From: Pseudo-nitzschia pungens
Taxonomy: Eukaryota; Bacillariophyta; Bacillariophyceae; Bacillariales; Bacillariaceae
Length of the DNA: 64,000 bases
Direction: 5' to 3'
Assembly: GCA_037355855.1 (NCBI GenBank)
Contig: CM074769.1
Location: 1,240,001-1,304,000, forward strand
Made by a program: the position numbers and the translations under genes. The notes beneath the pieces are model-generated. The model was not told the origin of the DNA. It did not search any database and worked only from the letters and a program-made list of their open reading frames with translations. Shown here one piece after another: positions 41,651 to 51,787 of this stretch. How positions within the stretch are numbered: position 1 is the stretch's first letter; every line of letters begins with the position of its first letter.

Positions 41651-43873
41651 ATGTCCGTCCGCATCGCAGCGCATCAAAACAAGACCAATCCCCTTCGGCC
41701 CGTCCATCCGAGGACCCAACTCCGTCCGCCGAAGCGTCCCCAACGGCAGGCAATGAGCGCGCCTGCAGATGAAGCCGCATGCGGGTGGTTGCGACGACGG
41801 TGGTTGACTACCACCCTGATTGTTGTCCCCGGCGTGCTTTTGTCGGTCACGAGTGTGATGATATGGCACCGTTCGTACGACGGCGATTCGTTGAATTTTT
41901 TGAGTGGGGTCGGAACGGCGGAGGCAACAGGATCCAAGAACCAAAACGCCGGCAAACAAACTAATAATAGGAACAAAAGCATGGGTGCGAATGCGAATGC
42001 GAATGCGAATGGAAATGGAAATGCCGCATCGATGGTGCCCAGGAAACTCCTCGAGTTGGGTGTCTACGACGAATCCAATGATTTCGTCAACGAACAAGGA
42101 ATCTCTCCAACGGGCTGGGAAAATTCCAACGACGATCCCACCATTTGGGGCCCCTGTCGATTCCTCCCCGTGCCGCCCGCATCTTCCTTTTCGATGACGG
42201 ACATTTCCTGGACCAATCGACGCCGACGTATCCCTTCCGACGGCAGGCACGAAGAGAACAGCAACAGCAACAACAACAACAACAACAAGAATAGCGCCGA
42301 TGGCGATGGCGGTGGCAATCCCACCGGAAATGCAACGCACCCCAAGTCGTCCGAGTATTACCGCAATGCGGACTTGATGGATTTTGAATACCGCCGGGTG
42401 ATCCAAACCACAAGAGCCATCAACAACGACCACAAAAGCCCAAACGGCAGCGACAGCCCTCGATTTACCGGAGGCTGGTGCCGGCCCGGATTCTTGATCA
42501 TCGGAGCCGGAAAGTGCGGGACCTCCAGCCTCTACCACTATCTGATGGGGCACCCCCGAGTGGTGCCGGCGATGGAAAAGCAGATCCACTACTTCAAGTA
42601 CTACGCCAAGAGCAAGCCCCTCGAGTGGTACTACGGACATTTTCCGACCCCGCAGAGCTTTTTGGAGCACGGCGCTCTGATGACGGGAGAGGCCAGCCCG
42701 GGGTATTTGCCCTATCCGGACGTGGCCTCGATCGTCTACCAAACCTACAGCGGGACGAGCAAGAACGGGGCCGGAAGTGGTTCGCTCGGGAAACCCCTCC
42801 CGATCTTTTTGGCCAATCCGTCCCATCGGTCCAGGGCTCCGGCGGTGCCGCCCCGGATCATTGCCATTGGGAGGGAGCCCCTGGATCGCATATACAGCTC
42901 GTACCGATACAACTATGTGGTTCCGACCATCGAACACCTGCGGAAAAGGGGGCATCCCAGCCTTCCGAGCCAAGAGAAGACAACGCACAAACACCCTAAA
43001 GCCAAAGCTAAAGCTAACGGAAAAGACACCGCTTCGAGCGAGAAACCCATCGTCGAGCTCAATCACCCGGACGATGAGTATTACGAGCCATATTTGTTCT
43101 CCCTGGAGGACTTTGTGCGCGCCGAGCTGGCCCAGCTCAAGGCTTGCTTGAACGATTGGGGACCCGGTAAAACCTACGCCGCCTGGCACCGCGATGCGAC
43201 CTATGGCGAGGCGATCCGCTTGCGGAACGGCCCCTTCGCTTCGAACGGGGGCAATGCCACCACAGCTTCAAATGCCGATGGCACGCCTCCGCCGCTGATC
43301 GATCTCGACGGGGTATGTTACGGAAAAACCGTGAGCAAGCATGTCTACCGGGAACAGTGGAGAGAGATGCAAACGAACAACCCCGAACACAAGGTCGTGC
43401 TCAACGGGAACCTGCACCTCACGCAGGCCCTGATCGGGCGATCCCTCTACACCTTCCCGCTGGAATGGTGGTACCTGAACTCTGAGCAGCACGGTCCCGA
43501 CCCACCACCCATTTTCGTGTGCACCGAGGAGCTTGCCGATCCCCAGACCCTCCGGGACCTGGCGGTGAATCTGGGCTTGCCCGAATTCGATGGCTTTGAC
43601 GGGATTCTGGCGGATGGAGCCTACAACGTGGGGGGACACCGGGGGTACGACAAGGCGACCTCGTGGGAAGAATTCGAGCTGAAGAAGGACAGCCTCGCCA
43701 ATGCCACACACCATCGGTCTGCCAACAACAATACCAACGACAACAACAACAACAACAAGGACGGGACAAACGGAATCCCATTGCCGGAAGACCTGTATAG
43801 GGAACTCAAGGACTTTATCGATCCACTCAACGAGCGACTCTTTGCGCTGACGGGTAAGCGATGCAATTGGTAG
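41651..43873 (+). CDS. Type II membrane sulfotransferase (heparan/carbohydrate type)
   Basis: 740 codons from ATG; a second ATG at codon 35 is also possible. A short basic cytoplasmic start is followed by one helix (~residues 50-68, TTTLIVVPGVLLSVTSVMI) and a Golgi-lumenal domain. The PAPS-binding loops are present: 5'-phosphosulfate loop LIIGAGKCGTSSLYHYL (~280) and the 3'-phosphate site IIAIGREPLDRIYSSY (~417). The enzyme should transfer sulfate from PAPS to a sugar hydroxyl or amine; diatom cell-surface polysaccharides are plausible substrates. Low-complexity Asn/Ala/Gly and poly-Asn inserts (~115-125, ~205-215, ~700) and a Lys-rich loop (~450) inflate the length. Family is sure; substrate is unknown. 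Confidence 0.85.
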   Translation: MSVRIAAHQNKTNPLRPVHPRTQLRPPKRPQRQAMSAPADEAACGWLRRRWLTTTLIVVPGVLLSVTSVMIWHRSYDGDSLNFLSGVGTAEATGSKNQNAGKQTNNRNKSMGANANANANGNGNAASMVPRKLLELGVYDESNDFVNEQGISPTGWENSNDDPTIWGPCRFLPVPPASSFSMTDISWTNRRRRIPSDGRHEENSNSNNNNNNKNSADGDGGGNPTGNATHPKSSEYYRNADLMDFEYRRVIQTTRAINNDHKSPNGSDSPRFTGGWCRPGFLIIGAGKCGTSSLYHYLMGHPRVVPAMEKQIHYFKYYAKSKPLEWYYGHFPTPQSFLEHGALMTGEASPGYLPYPDVASIVYQTYSGTSKNGAGSGSLGKPLPIFLANPSHRSRAPAVPPRIIAIGREPLDRIYSSYRYNYVVPTIEHLRKRGHPSLPSQEKTTHKHPKAKAKANGKDTASSEKPIVELNHPDDEYYEPYLFSLEDFVRAELAQLKACLNDWGPGKTYAAWHRDATYGEAIRLRNGPFASNGGNATTASNADGTPPPLIDLDGVCYGKTVSKHVYREQWREMQTNNPEHKVVLNGNLHLTQALIGRSLYTFPLEWWYLNSEQHGPDPPPIFVCTEELADPQTLRDLAVNLGLPEFDGFDGILADGAYNVGGHRGYDKATSWEEFELKKDSLANATHHRSANNNTNDNNNNNKDGTNGIPLPEDLYRELKDFIDPLNERLFALTGKRCNW

Positions 43874-44831
43874 GAGGATTGCACGATTGATGCATTCTGT
43901 CCGATTCAGCGAGCACTTCACAACGCAACAACACCATGGATACATACTTTTGGGGATCACATTTCGTTTTCTTCGTTCGAGAACTTGTATTTTTATTGTT
44001 ATGAATAAATAAATAATTATAATAATTTCATTATATGAATATTGCACTGTTCTTGCTTGCTTGCTTGCTTGCTTGATCCCGAATCAATATAACCGAACGC
44101 GAGCGGTGAAGTCGATTCGATTCGATTCGAATCGCAGAGCGTGTCCTTGCAAATCCCAGTGAGAATGGATCGAGAGCATGGTATTCCTTCCACAGGGGTG
44201 TTTTCCGGCTCTCGCCGCCTGCTCGGTTTCGATCCCCTATCAAACCGATTGCGAGGTAATAGGAAAATCCCTTTTGCGGGTAAACCGTACCGCGCAACAA
44301 CATTCGGAACCAGCTGACAATTCGGTTTTCCGATGATTCGAACCGCGGCGAGTAACTTACTCGTGCCGTTCCGTCGCCAACCGATGGCTGCGCTGCGCGT
44401 ATCGTCACGTACTACTAGAGTGGATTGCCGAGACTGCGACCCCGCCCGTCGCGGATGCGTTCTCGCCTCCGTGGCGGGAAGACGAGAAAGGAACGAACGA
44501 ACGAATGCATCGCACGCAGTCTCGAACCCAACACGGTGCGCTGCACCGCACCGCACCGGAACTTTCCCCGCGGTCGCTCTCGTTCCGGAGCTGCGTTCGA
44601 ACGAATCGATCGTTCTCGACCCGTCTCGTCTCGTCTCGTCTCGTCTCGTCTCGTATCATTCCAACGCGACATTAGCAGTTTGTGTGCTTGTGGTTGGTAG
44701 TCCGATGCAATCGATCAATCGATCAATCAATCAAGCGAGCAACCTTCTCCTCCTCCTCCCATCGGCATCGGTGTCGATTGGAGGTTGTGCGAATCGTTCG
44801 TGCGCCGGCGCCACCGAGAATCGAGAACCGA
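43874..44831. other. Convergent spacer between the two sulfotransferase genes
   Basis: 958 bp holding both 3' ends. It has simple repeats: (CTTG)n at 44052-44076, ATTCG repeats at 44113-44130, GTCTC/TCTCG repeats at 44622-44650 and ATCAATCG repeats near 44710. Long open frames on both strands here are composition artefacts. Confidence 0.5.
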
Positions 44832-46238
44832 TCATTCGCACCGAACCAGACTCACGGTCTTGGCGTACTCGTGGAGCCGAACGTCCCATTCGTTCTTTTG
44901 CAACAGGTATTCGTAGACGTCCTCGTGCCCGATGCGGTCCCTCGGGGGGAGCTTGCTGCGCCCGGTCTTGCCCCCGGCGGATCGCTTCCGTTCGATGCGG
45001 ACCAGCTCGTCGCGGACCAAGGTGGGGTCCAGGCCCAGGAGGTTGGAGAGCGCCCGGAGTCCGTCGTGGAGGCAGGCAATGTCCAGAACCACCGTGAATC
45101 GATCGAGCATTGCCACGGCCCGGTCGTAGTGGCTTTGGTCGAGCAGGTGCCGGAACGGCGGCGGCGGAGTCACCGGTAGAGAGTCGTCGCGCCATTGGTG
45201 TTGTTGTTGTAGTTGTAGTTGTAGTTGTTGTACTCGTTTCGCTTGCTTCTTGGCGCTCTTGAGCTGTCGTTCCGAATGCGCAACAGGCGGAGTGACGGTG
45301 GCGCGGAATGCGGAGCGATCGACCGGGTTCGTCTCCTCCGTGGGCCGCGGGGTTCCCTCGAGGATCCGAAAAAAGAAATTGTCCGTGTGCCTCCGCTTCG
45401 GATCGGTTGCGAGTTCCCACCATCCCGCGTGGCTCAGGGTTCCGGTGTTGTATCCCGGATAGATTCGCCGAATGTTTTGATCCCCGGCCAGGATCCGAGA
45501 CATGGGATCCCGGACAATCGCCACCGACACCAGGTTTGGATGCTCCCAGTTGGTTTCCGACAAGTTCCGAGCCATGTCGTCGACGCCGCGGTATTCCCAC
45601 GAAACCATGTGGTAATAGGGCCTCAGGGCACGGACAAAGGAATCCGTTTCGTCGTGTCTCCAGGGAGTCAGCGCCATGACATTGGCCTTGGTCAGCGTTG
45701 TGTAGTTGGTTTGCTCGGACTCCGGAACGACATTCTCCTCATCGAACCAGCACGCAAAGGAGGGGGCATTGGCTCCGGGTGTCTTTGTTTGCCTCTGCTT
45801 CCGGTCGGAAAGGACCGGTCCTCCCGTCCGTCCCACGATGTCGCAAAAGGTAGTCCCACCGTGGTGCGTAGCGTGGAGGTTGAGAAGCAATCCCTTTCCG
45901 TTGCGGTAATTCTCGATTTGTTGCTTCTTGGCAAGGCTCCGGATCGTCCGGGTCCGGGAACGGATGGATTGCGAAACGAGGGAATGGGATTGAGTCTGCT
46001 GCGAGAGCAGCGATTCCATCGATTCGCTTCCGAGCGATTGTTGGTTGGAGGTTTCAACCATCTTCAAAAGGAGGAATCGCTGCGCACACAGAAAACAAGC
46101 CGCGAGGAAGATAACGAACAACTGCGGACAGCTGCCCCCTAGAAACCCGCCAATTTTTCCGCGAGGGTTGCTACCTCTGGGATTCCTATCGATGTTGGTC
46201 ATCTGCTTCCGCGCCCGTTGGCGTTGTGGTGCTTCCAT
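44832..46238 (-). CDS. Type II membrane sulfotransferase-like protein
   Basis: 468 codons from the ATG at 46238 (two codons upstream start with GTG). There is a basic start, one helix at ~38-60 (QLFVIFLAACFLCAQRFLLL), then a lumenal domain. A HATHHGGTTF loop (~119-128) matches the HxPKxGGTT 5'-phosphosulfate loop of the sulfotransferase family 2 / uronyl type, and VAIVRDPMSRILAG is the 3'-phosphate-binding site. It is not a close copy of the upstream sulfotransferase: lengths, loops and motif spacing differ, so they are different branches of the superfamily placed tail to tail. A Gln-rich insertion (about 45195-45225) lies in the second half. The substrate is unknown. Confidence 0.7.
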   Translation of the reverse strand: MEAPQRQRARKQMTNIDRNPRGSNPRGKIGGFLGGSCPQLFVIFLAACFLCAQRFLLLKMVETSNQQSLGSESMESLLSQQTQSHSLVSQSIRSRTRTIRSLAKKQQIENYRNGKGLLLNLHATHHGGTTFCDIVGRTGGPVLSDRKQRQTKTPGANAPSFACWFDEENVVPESEQTNYTTLTKANVMALTPWRHDETDSFVRALRPYYHMVSWEYRGVDDMARNLSETNWEHPNLVSVAIVRDPMSRILAGDQNIRRIYPGYNTGTLSHAGWWELATDPKRRHTDNFFFRILEGTPRPTEETNPVDRSAFRATVTPPVAHSERQLKSAKKQAKRVQQLQLQLQQQHQWRDDSLPVTPPPPFRHLLDQSHYDRAVAMLDRFTVVLDIACLHDGLRALSNLLGLDPTLVRDELVRIERKRSAGGKTGRSKLPPRDRIGHEDVYEYLLQKNEWDVRLHEYAKTVSLVRCE

Positions 46239-48093
46239 TGTCACGTTTCAATCCTGTTGGGAACCGAAGCAACGCATGTTGCGGCGATGATGGTGTTGCA
46301 GGTGAAAACGGAGGATTCCGACCGCCGCCACTAAACGATACGGTAGACGTGCTGTTCTACCGTATGGAGATACCAGTAACCTTGCTTGTACTGGATCGAG
46401 CCATCATTGGGTTTTCAAATCTGAAATGCAACTTGGTTCTGATTCGGGACTGAGATACACATGACTGACACTGACTCTTGTCGTGACTTGAAACACATGA
46501 AATCCAAAAAGCCGTTAGCAACCCAGAATGCTGAAAGGTTTACTTGTACTACTTTTGGAAACTAATTTCCGTGCTTCTTGTACTACTGATGCTATCATGT
46601 TTTCCTTGTGAGAACCAATCTATTCAACCGTACATAAGTAAGAAATTGGCGGGAGACAATAAAGTTGCTTGGTTTATCATTCTTCCTGATAGATTTGCAG
46701 TAGTAGGAGGAGTGCAAGAAGAATGTTGAGTTGCTGTGCTGGTCCTGTTCTACTACTAGTAGTATGCGATGCAAGAATGAGACAAGAAGAAGAACAAGAA
46801 GGTTCTTCGGTAGTACTACGGAATTCCTATCAGCTGTCCCCCGGTTTCCGTAGAAATTAGTAGTTGAGGATGTAGAACCGGCGGACAGCTGATAGGAACT
46901 TTGTAGTACTATGTCACTGTTGGTGGAGCTGTCATGTTAGTAGAGTGTTGGTTCTTCTTCTGGTGGTTCTTGCAGTTGCTAGTAGTGATCTTGATCTTCT
47001 CATTTGAAGATGATGCTGGTGAAACATATACTATATGACAGATTCCCACAGTTCTTCTTGTTGCTATCATACTACTACTAGTACCTTTTATTGACTTTTG
47101 CATCCCATTTGTAGTAGTAGTAATAGATGTGTTTTGGGTCTAGTGGCAATTGCCGGTGGCAATTGCTGATGGATAGAAGCATGTTCCAGAAATGAAAGGA
47201 GTGAGGATAATTTCACCTTTGTAGAACTCATGGTGAAGGTATTATTTTTAAATGCTCTCCCTACCCTACTGCTGCTGGTGATGCTGCTGCTGTTATCAAG
47301 TTGTTCTTCTTGTTTTGAGATCTTCTTGACACGTGTCGCGTAAATCCGAAAGCAGATGAACGCGGAGCAGTGCAGATGGGCAAACGATTGCCAGAAGATC
47401 CTACATTGTCTTGCTCAATGCCCTGCTGTGCTCGACTCGAACCAAAGCGCAAAACTCTACAGGACGATTGCTGCTGGTGCTAGTAGTAGTAGTAGTAGTA
47501 CTAGTATAGTATGTCAGCCTACGCCGATGAACTCTCTTTCTTCTTACTATGAACTCCAGTATGATACATTTCTCCGGGTGACGCTAGGGGATTACAAAGA
47601 TTGAAAGCAGTGCGTCGATTGTTACTATTCCTTCCTACTTCTGTCTGATACCAAAATTTGATGCAGCATGAGTCTTACTAGTAGCATATCCTTGATCGGT
47701 AGGTCTTTCTCCGCAAAAACTTGGGTCTATCTGATGACGTCGAACTCACACGTCATACTAGCCAAGGGTTGTGCAAGCACGGGTAGAACAGAACAACATA
47801 CGTAGATGGAACAAACGTAGGGAACATTGCATTTGCGATCTGTTGGTGATTGTCTAACTGTTGCTGTTCCTGCGAGCCGTTTTCTGTGATTGAATTCTGG
47901 TTGTTTCGGATATGAAATCGATGATGAGCCGGGACGCCCCAGGATGCAGCAGATATTGAGAGTCCAATCCATCGAATTTCTATTCGGTGAGACATCAGAC
48001 ACAATATTAGATTCGCCAGGATAGAATCGTTTCCTGCTCGACGAAAAGACACACCAATCGTTTGTTGGTTTCATCACTCAACCAAGAGCCCGG
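46239..48093. other. Long spacer with a hairpin element
   Basis: 1.85 kb. It includes the second MITE-like hairpin (46811-46911), a near-motif GTAACCTTG at about 46376, many TACTACTAGTA trinucleotide-type words (46740-46760, 47105, 47480-47510), and GCTGCTG runs near 47270. No gene I would support. Confidence 0.5.
46811..46911. repeat. MITE-like hairpin element, copy 2
   Basis: 101 bp with 29-bp inverted arms: 46811-46839 and 46883-46911, differing at about three positions. The arms contain TTCCTATCAGCTGTCC. The stem may extend inward through CCGGTT / AACCGG. The outermost bases are TAGTACTAC / GTAGTACTA. The loop shares GTAGAAA and GTAGAACC with copy 3. Confidence 0.8.
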
Positions 48094-49266
48094 TCAGAAT
48101 CTCGATCGTGACGTTGCCGTCGAATCGACCAGTTTTTGATAAGCCGTCCGAAAGCGGTAAAAGAACAGTTTCTCGTTGTTGGCATAGGCCGCGACGTATT
48201 TTTTCAACCCGTCGTCCACTACCAAAGGCCACGTCCGTTGGAATAAACAAGGCCTCTCCGTACTCGATTTCCCGTTTGTTCCAGCGGAGAAGGGTCGAAA
48301 AGTAACGATTCGACAGCGTGTCCGGGTCTTTTGTAACGAAGGGAGACAACACGGGTGCCTCTTCCAGGCAGGTTCGGGTCAGATTCTTGAGACAATCCTT
48401 GGACATTCCCAGGAGCGTCACGTGGCGACCCAGATCGTGGGCCCCGCTGAGTGCCACCAATTCTCCTTCCGTCAGTCCCAGCCTTCGAAAGTAGTTTCGA
48501 AGACCAAGCGAATCCAGGCCGGCTGATGGCAGGCTCGAAGCGATCGTAGCCCGGTTGAATTGGTTCAAACCTCCGTCCATAGTGGAGAATCCGGTGATGG
48601 GTTTGTCCAGAAATCGCTCGTCTGCTTTCTCGGAATCGCTCCTGCCCAATCGGACTGGGATCTTGGGACCCTTGGCAGCTTCCACCGCTGCCGCTCCTGC
48701 GAGGGCCAGCGTGTCGGCAAAGGACAGCGGAAAGGGCACCGTGGGAATCTGGCTTTGGAGCATCGTTTCGTGCGTCCGGCGATTGGAATCGCTCTAACTG
48801 CTCCTCGTAGACGTTTGTCACCACTGCGAGGGGCTTTGACAGCCCCCGGTTTTCGGGCCACTCGAGCTCGTACCGGATCGATCCGTCGGCGCCGCCAATG
48901 CCTGGATCGGCGGCCACACTCCGAACGGTCGCAGTCGTGAAAGGCAAGCCTCAGAATGGATCCCGCCAGAGACGGGTTTTCGTCCCGGACGATGCGAGTG
49001 ATTTCCTGCCGCACAAAGGCTGCTGCAGGTGCGTATTGACCTTCCGCGATAGGTGCTGGACCCGCAACCACTGTGTTGTCGGCCAATGCGACTGATACCG
49101 ACGGCATTTCTTGGAGCGCACGGGGCTCTTTTTGCAACGAATCGAAGGGTTCAATACTTGCACTGCCAACAGCAGGATCGAACCCTGGAAACGATGGCGA
49201 AAAAGTGAGCGATGATGCCGTGAGCGCCGCTTTCAGAAGCGCACTCCGCGTTATCACTGCAACCAT
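48094..49266 (-). pseudogene. Class I heme peroxidase (ascorbate/cytochrome c peroxidase-like) with three +1 frameshifts
   Basis: From the ATG at 49266 the frame has a signal-like start (MVAVITRSALLKAALTASS), then ILRLAFHD with the distal Arg and His of class I peroxidases. Immediately after this the frame changes to one reading GGADGSIRYELEWPENRGL (about 48945-48790). It changes again before LSFADTLALAGAAAVEAAKGP and the proximal-His motif LSGAHDLGRH (to about 48215), and once more to give the family C-terminus (LKKYVAAYANNEKLFFYRF) with stop TGA at 48094-48096. Each change skips one base in the same direction, so the last segment is back in the first frame. No stop interrupts any segment at the joints. 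All heme-pocket motifs survive, so this is either a very young pseudogene or a gene with three sequence errors; introns do not fit the joints. The intact enzyme would reduce H2O2. Confidence 0.75.
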
Positions 49267-49852
49267 TGTATTCACTCGCGTTTGGAGGGGAGGGCTTTCG
49301 TTGTGGTCACTGAAATATTGTCTGGGGCTGGCGGTTGCTCTCTGAGAGTTACTTCGTGTCCAGTTGCGTCTTCAATCTTTATCGATCTCCCTTTTCATCA
49401 GCAGCAATCAGAAATGGAAGCAAGAATTGCCCAGTTCCAGAAAAATGATGTTACAGGTAAGGTTATGACTCATTCGGTCGAAGCACACCAGCTTTTGGAT
49501 TGCTCTTGGGAGATCTTTTCGCGCACACGCGCGCGTTCATTGATTGATGGCTTCGTTCTGTGATATCTTTTCTGCTTTTTCTCCCCAGAACTTGACAAAG
49601 TCCTGCGTACCAGTAACCTTACGCGTACGTGCCTTTGTGACAGGAGCTGCACAAGAAATGGAATTCAAAAACAAGGGGGAGACATCATACGAACGGGTAA
49701 GGCTGCCCTAACGTCCTCAGTTCAGCAATTGACAGGTGCTGGATTCTGACCGACGTGTGAAAAGCAATCATTTTGAATAAAAAGGTGAAAGCAATTCGTT
49801 GTCGACGAAGCGAATAACTGACAGGCTCAATTTCGCAAGAATCACCACCAAA
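49267..49852. other. Divergent intergenic region, peroxidase / HTTM gene
   Basis: 586 bp. It contains GTAAGGTTA (49457-49465) and a full GTAACCTTAC (49613-49622) next to GCGTACG. It presumably holds two promoters. No gene is identified. Confidence 0.45.
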
Positions 49853-51787
49853 ATGACGGCAGGTGACACGTTGTCGTCTCCTTCGAAAACGGTACCAAGC
49901 AAACCAGCTGCCAAAGTTGGAGGATGGCCTGCTGTGTTTGGGTGTACCTACGAGGGACTTGCTCTCTTTCGAATATTTCTGGGAACGCTTTTGACAGCCG
50001 AACTGCTTCTTCGATTTCGCTTCCTTCATGTTTTCTACAGCGACGAAGGGTGAGTCTTGTTGACTTTGTGTTCTAGACGATAAAGCATTTGAATTTGCGA
50101 GAATCCAACCTGCCAGTTTGTTGTGTTGTCAAGAACACGATTCGCTGAATTCTAATCCGTACTTACTCTGTGCATCATTTTGTGGATCCTCGCATTCATT
50201 TGATCTGTGTATGCACGCAGAACCAAGCCTTTGCGACTTGTTGCTACCCATGACCGATGAGTTGTACCGATTGCTCTGTTACCATTGCCATTTCGGCACC
50301 CTTTTTCAGCAACAAATTCTCTTGGGCATTCAAGTTTTGGTGGCCGTCTGTCTCGCCGTCGGATACCGCACCAAACTAGCGTCCATCTTGTCCTTTTACA
50401 TGTATACTAGCTTGATTTTGCGGAACACATGGTTGTATTTCATTTTGGATCGATATTTTTATTATTTGTTGTTCTATTCCATTTTTTTGCCACTCGACGG
50501 ACGGTGGAGTCTCTCTGCGAATAAAGATACCCCTGCGTCAAAATCTACCGGCAAGAAGAGAATCTTTGTCAATCCAGCCACGGTGGCTCTGAAGATGCTA
50601 GTCTTGTGGATCTACTTCGACGCAGGGTGGGGAAAGTACATGGATCCCAAAAAGGGATGGACCTACAATGCCGACCCGCTTCCGGCCCTTGACACCTATG
50701 CTCGACACACGATACCGGCACAGCACCTGTATGGCATGATTGGTCCCGAAGGCCTGCGCCTGATGACACCCTTGGTGGTATGGGTGGAAATCCTCTGCGT
50801 CCCAGTCGCCCTACTGGGCTCATATCTGGGAAGTGTCACGATTGTTCGATATACCATTGCCATCATTTGCTCGATGCATTTTGGAATATCACTGTGCATT
50901 CGAAACTCGAATCTCCTTAGTTACGTTGCCTGTTGCGTCTGGCTTGTCTTTATTCCCATGGGTTGGAATCGTGATGGGCGAAACAGTACCTTTGATCGCG
51001 AAAGGAAGAAAACGAATAGCATTGGAACGACGACACGGACAAAATCAGAATTGCTGACGAAGAGAATCGCGTCGTTGTTGACTTTGGTGTTGGTATCGGC
51101 TATGGTTGGTGGAAACATTTGGTTCGAGGCATTTGCTACCGGGTGTTCTTCTGAAAGCGTGAGACTTGTTTGGGGCACGCTGTTACAAAATCGATGGAAT
51201 GTTTTCATTGGTGCCGAAGAAGTGAGTTTACTGAATATCAGTCTTCCCCCCATGCCACTGGAAAGACCCTCTTTCTAGATTTCTTTTGTTATTTCACCCT
51301 CAACGTTTTTGATGCATTACATATTGACTCTGTGCTTCTTTAGTATGTTACTTGGGAAATTGCTCCGGGTCGGTTGCAAGATGGATCCGTGGTGGATGTA
51401 TGGGGAAGAACGGACATTGTAAATTGGAACATGCCCGGTTCCGGAGCACCGTGTACGAGTACTTCGAGACCAGGCAGATGGCGATCGTTTCCCTACTTAG
51501 CCGGCCTTGAGGGAGAAGAGGCTGAGGCCCTGTGGGGTTATCTGTGTGACGAGTGGGATCGGGAAAACGGCGTATCGGAGGAAACGAACCAGGGACGGAA
51601 ACTCGTGCGGTATAATTTTTTCATGTTGCAAGCGGACGTTTTGCCGAACATGGGTTTTTCGTCAACTCGAAAGCGATTGGTACATTCTCACGAATGTGTC
51701 TCTGCTAAGAGACATGCTTCTGATGGGACGACGCTCAATGAACGGGATCGCGCCGAAAACTCAAGTCTCATTGGACAAGAGTTATGA
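49853..51787 (+). CDS. HTTM / vitamin-K-dependent gamma-carboxylase-like membrane protein
   Basis: Three exons: 49853-50049, about 50228-51221, and 51344-51787. Donors are GTGAGT at 50050 and 51222; the last acceptor is TTCTTTAG at 51343. The first acceptor is not certain: the CAG ending at 50220 gives the wrong phase, while an AAG ending at 50227 restores the frame. The product is about 544 residues. Exon 1 carries [18 protein letters not shown]; exon 2 adds several helices with [21 protein letters not shown], and a conserved [19 protein letters not shown] followed by W-x-Y; exon 3 has a soluble C-terminal part with [13 protein letters not shown]. This pattern is the HTTM superfamily, related to gamma-glutamyl carboxylase. 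The catalytic Lys of true carboxylases cannot be assigned, so the reaction is unknown. Confidence 0.7.

Noticed and set aside
41347..41772. Plus-strand frame upstream of the first sulfotransferase
   Set aside because: It consists of simple repeats in the leader region and overlaps the supported start in another frame.
44333..45097. Long plus-strand open frame with an organelle-like start
   Set aside because: It runs antisense into the second sulfotransferase and through simple repeats; composition explains it and no domain is present.
48094..49266. Explaining the peroxidase frame changes by introns
   Set aside because: No GT...AG pair of workable size lies at the joints, and the conserved text continues with only one surplus base at each.
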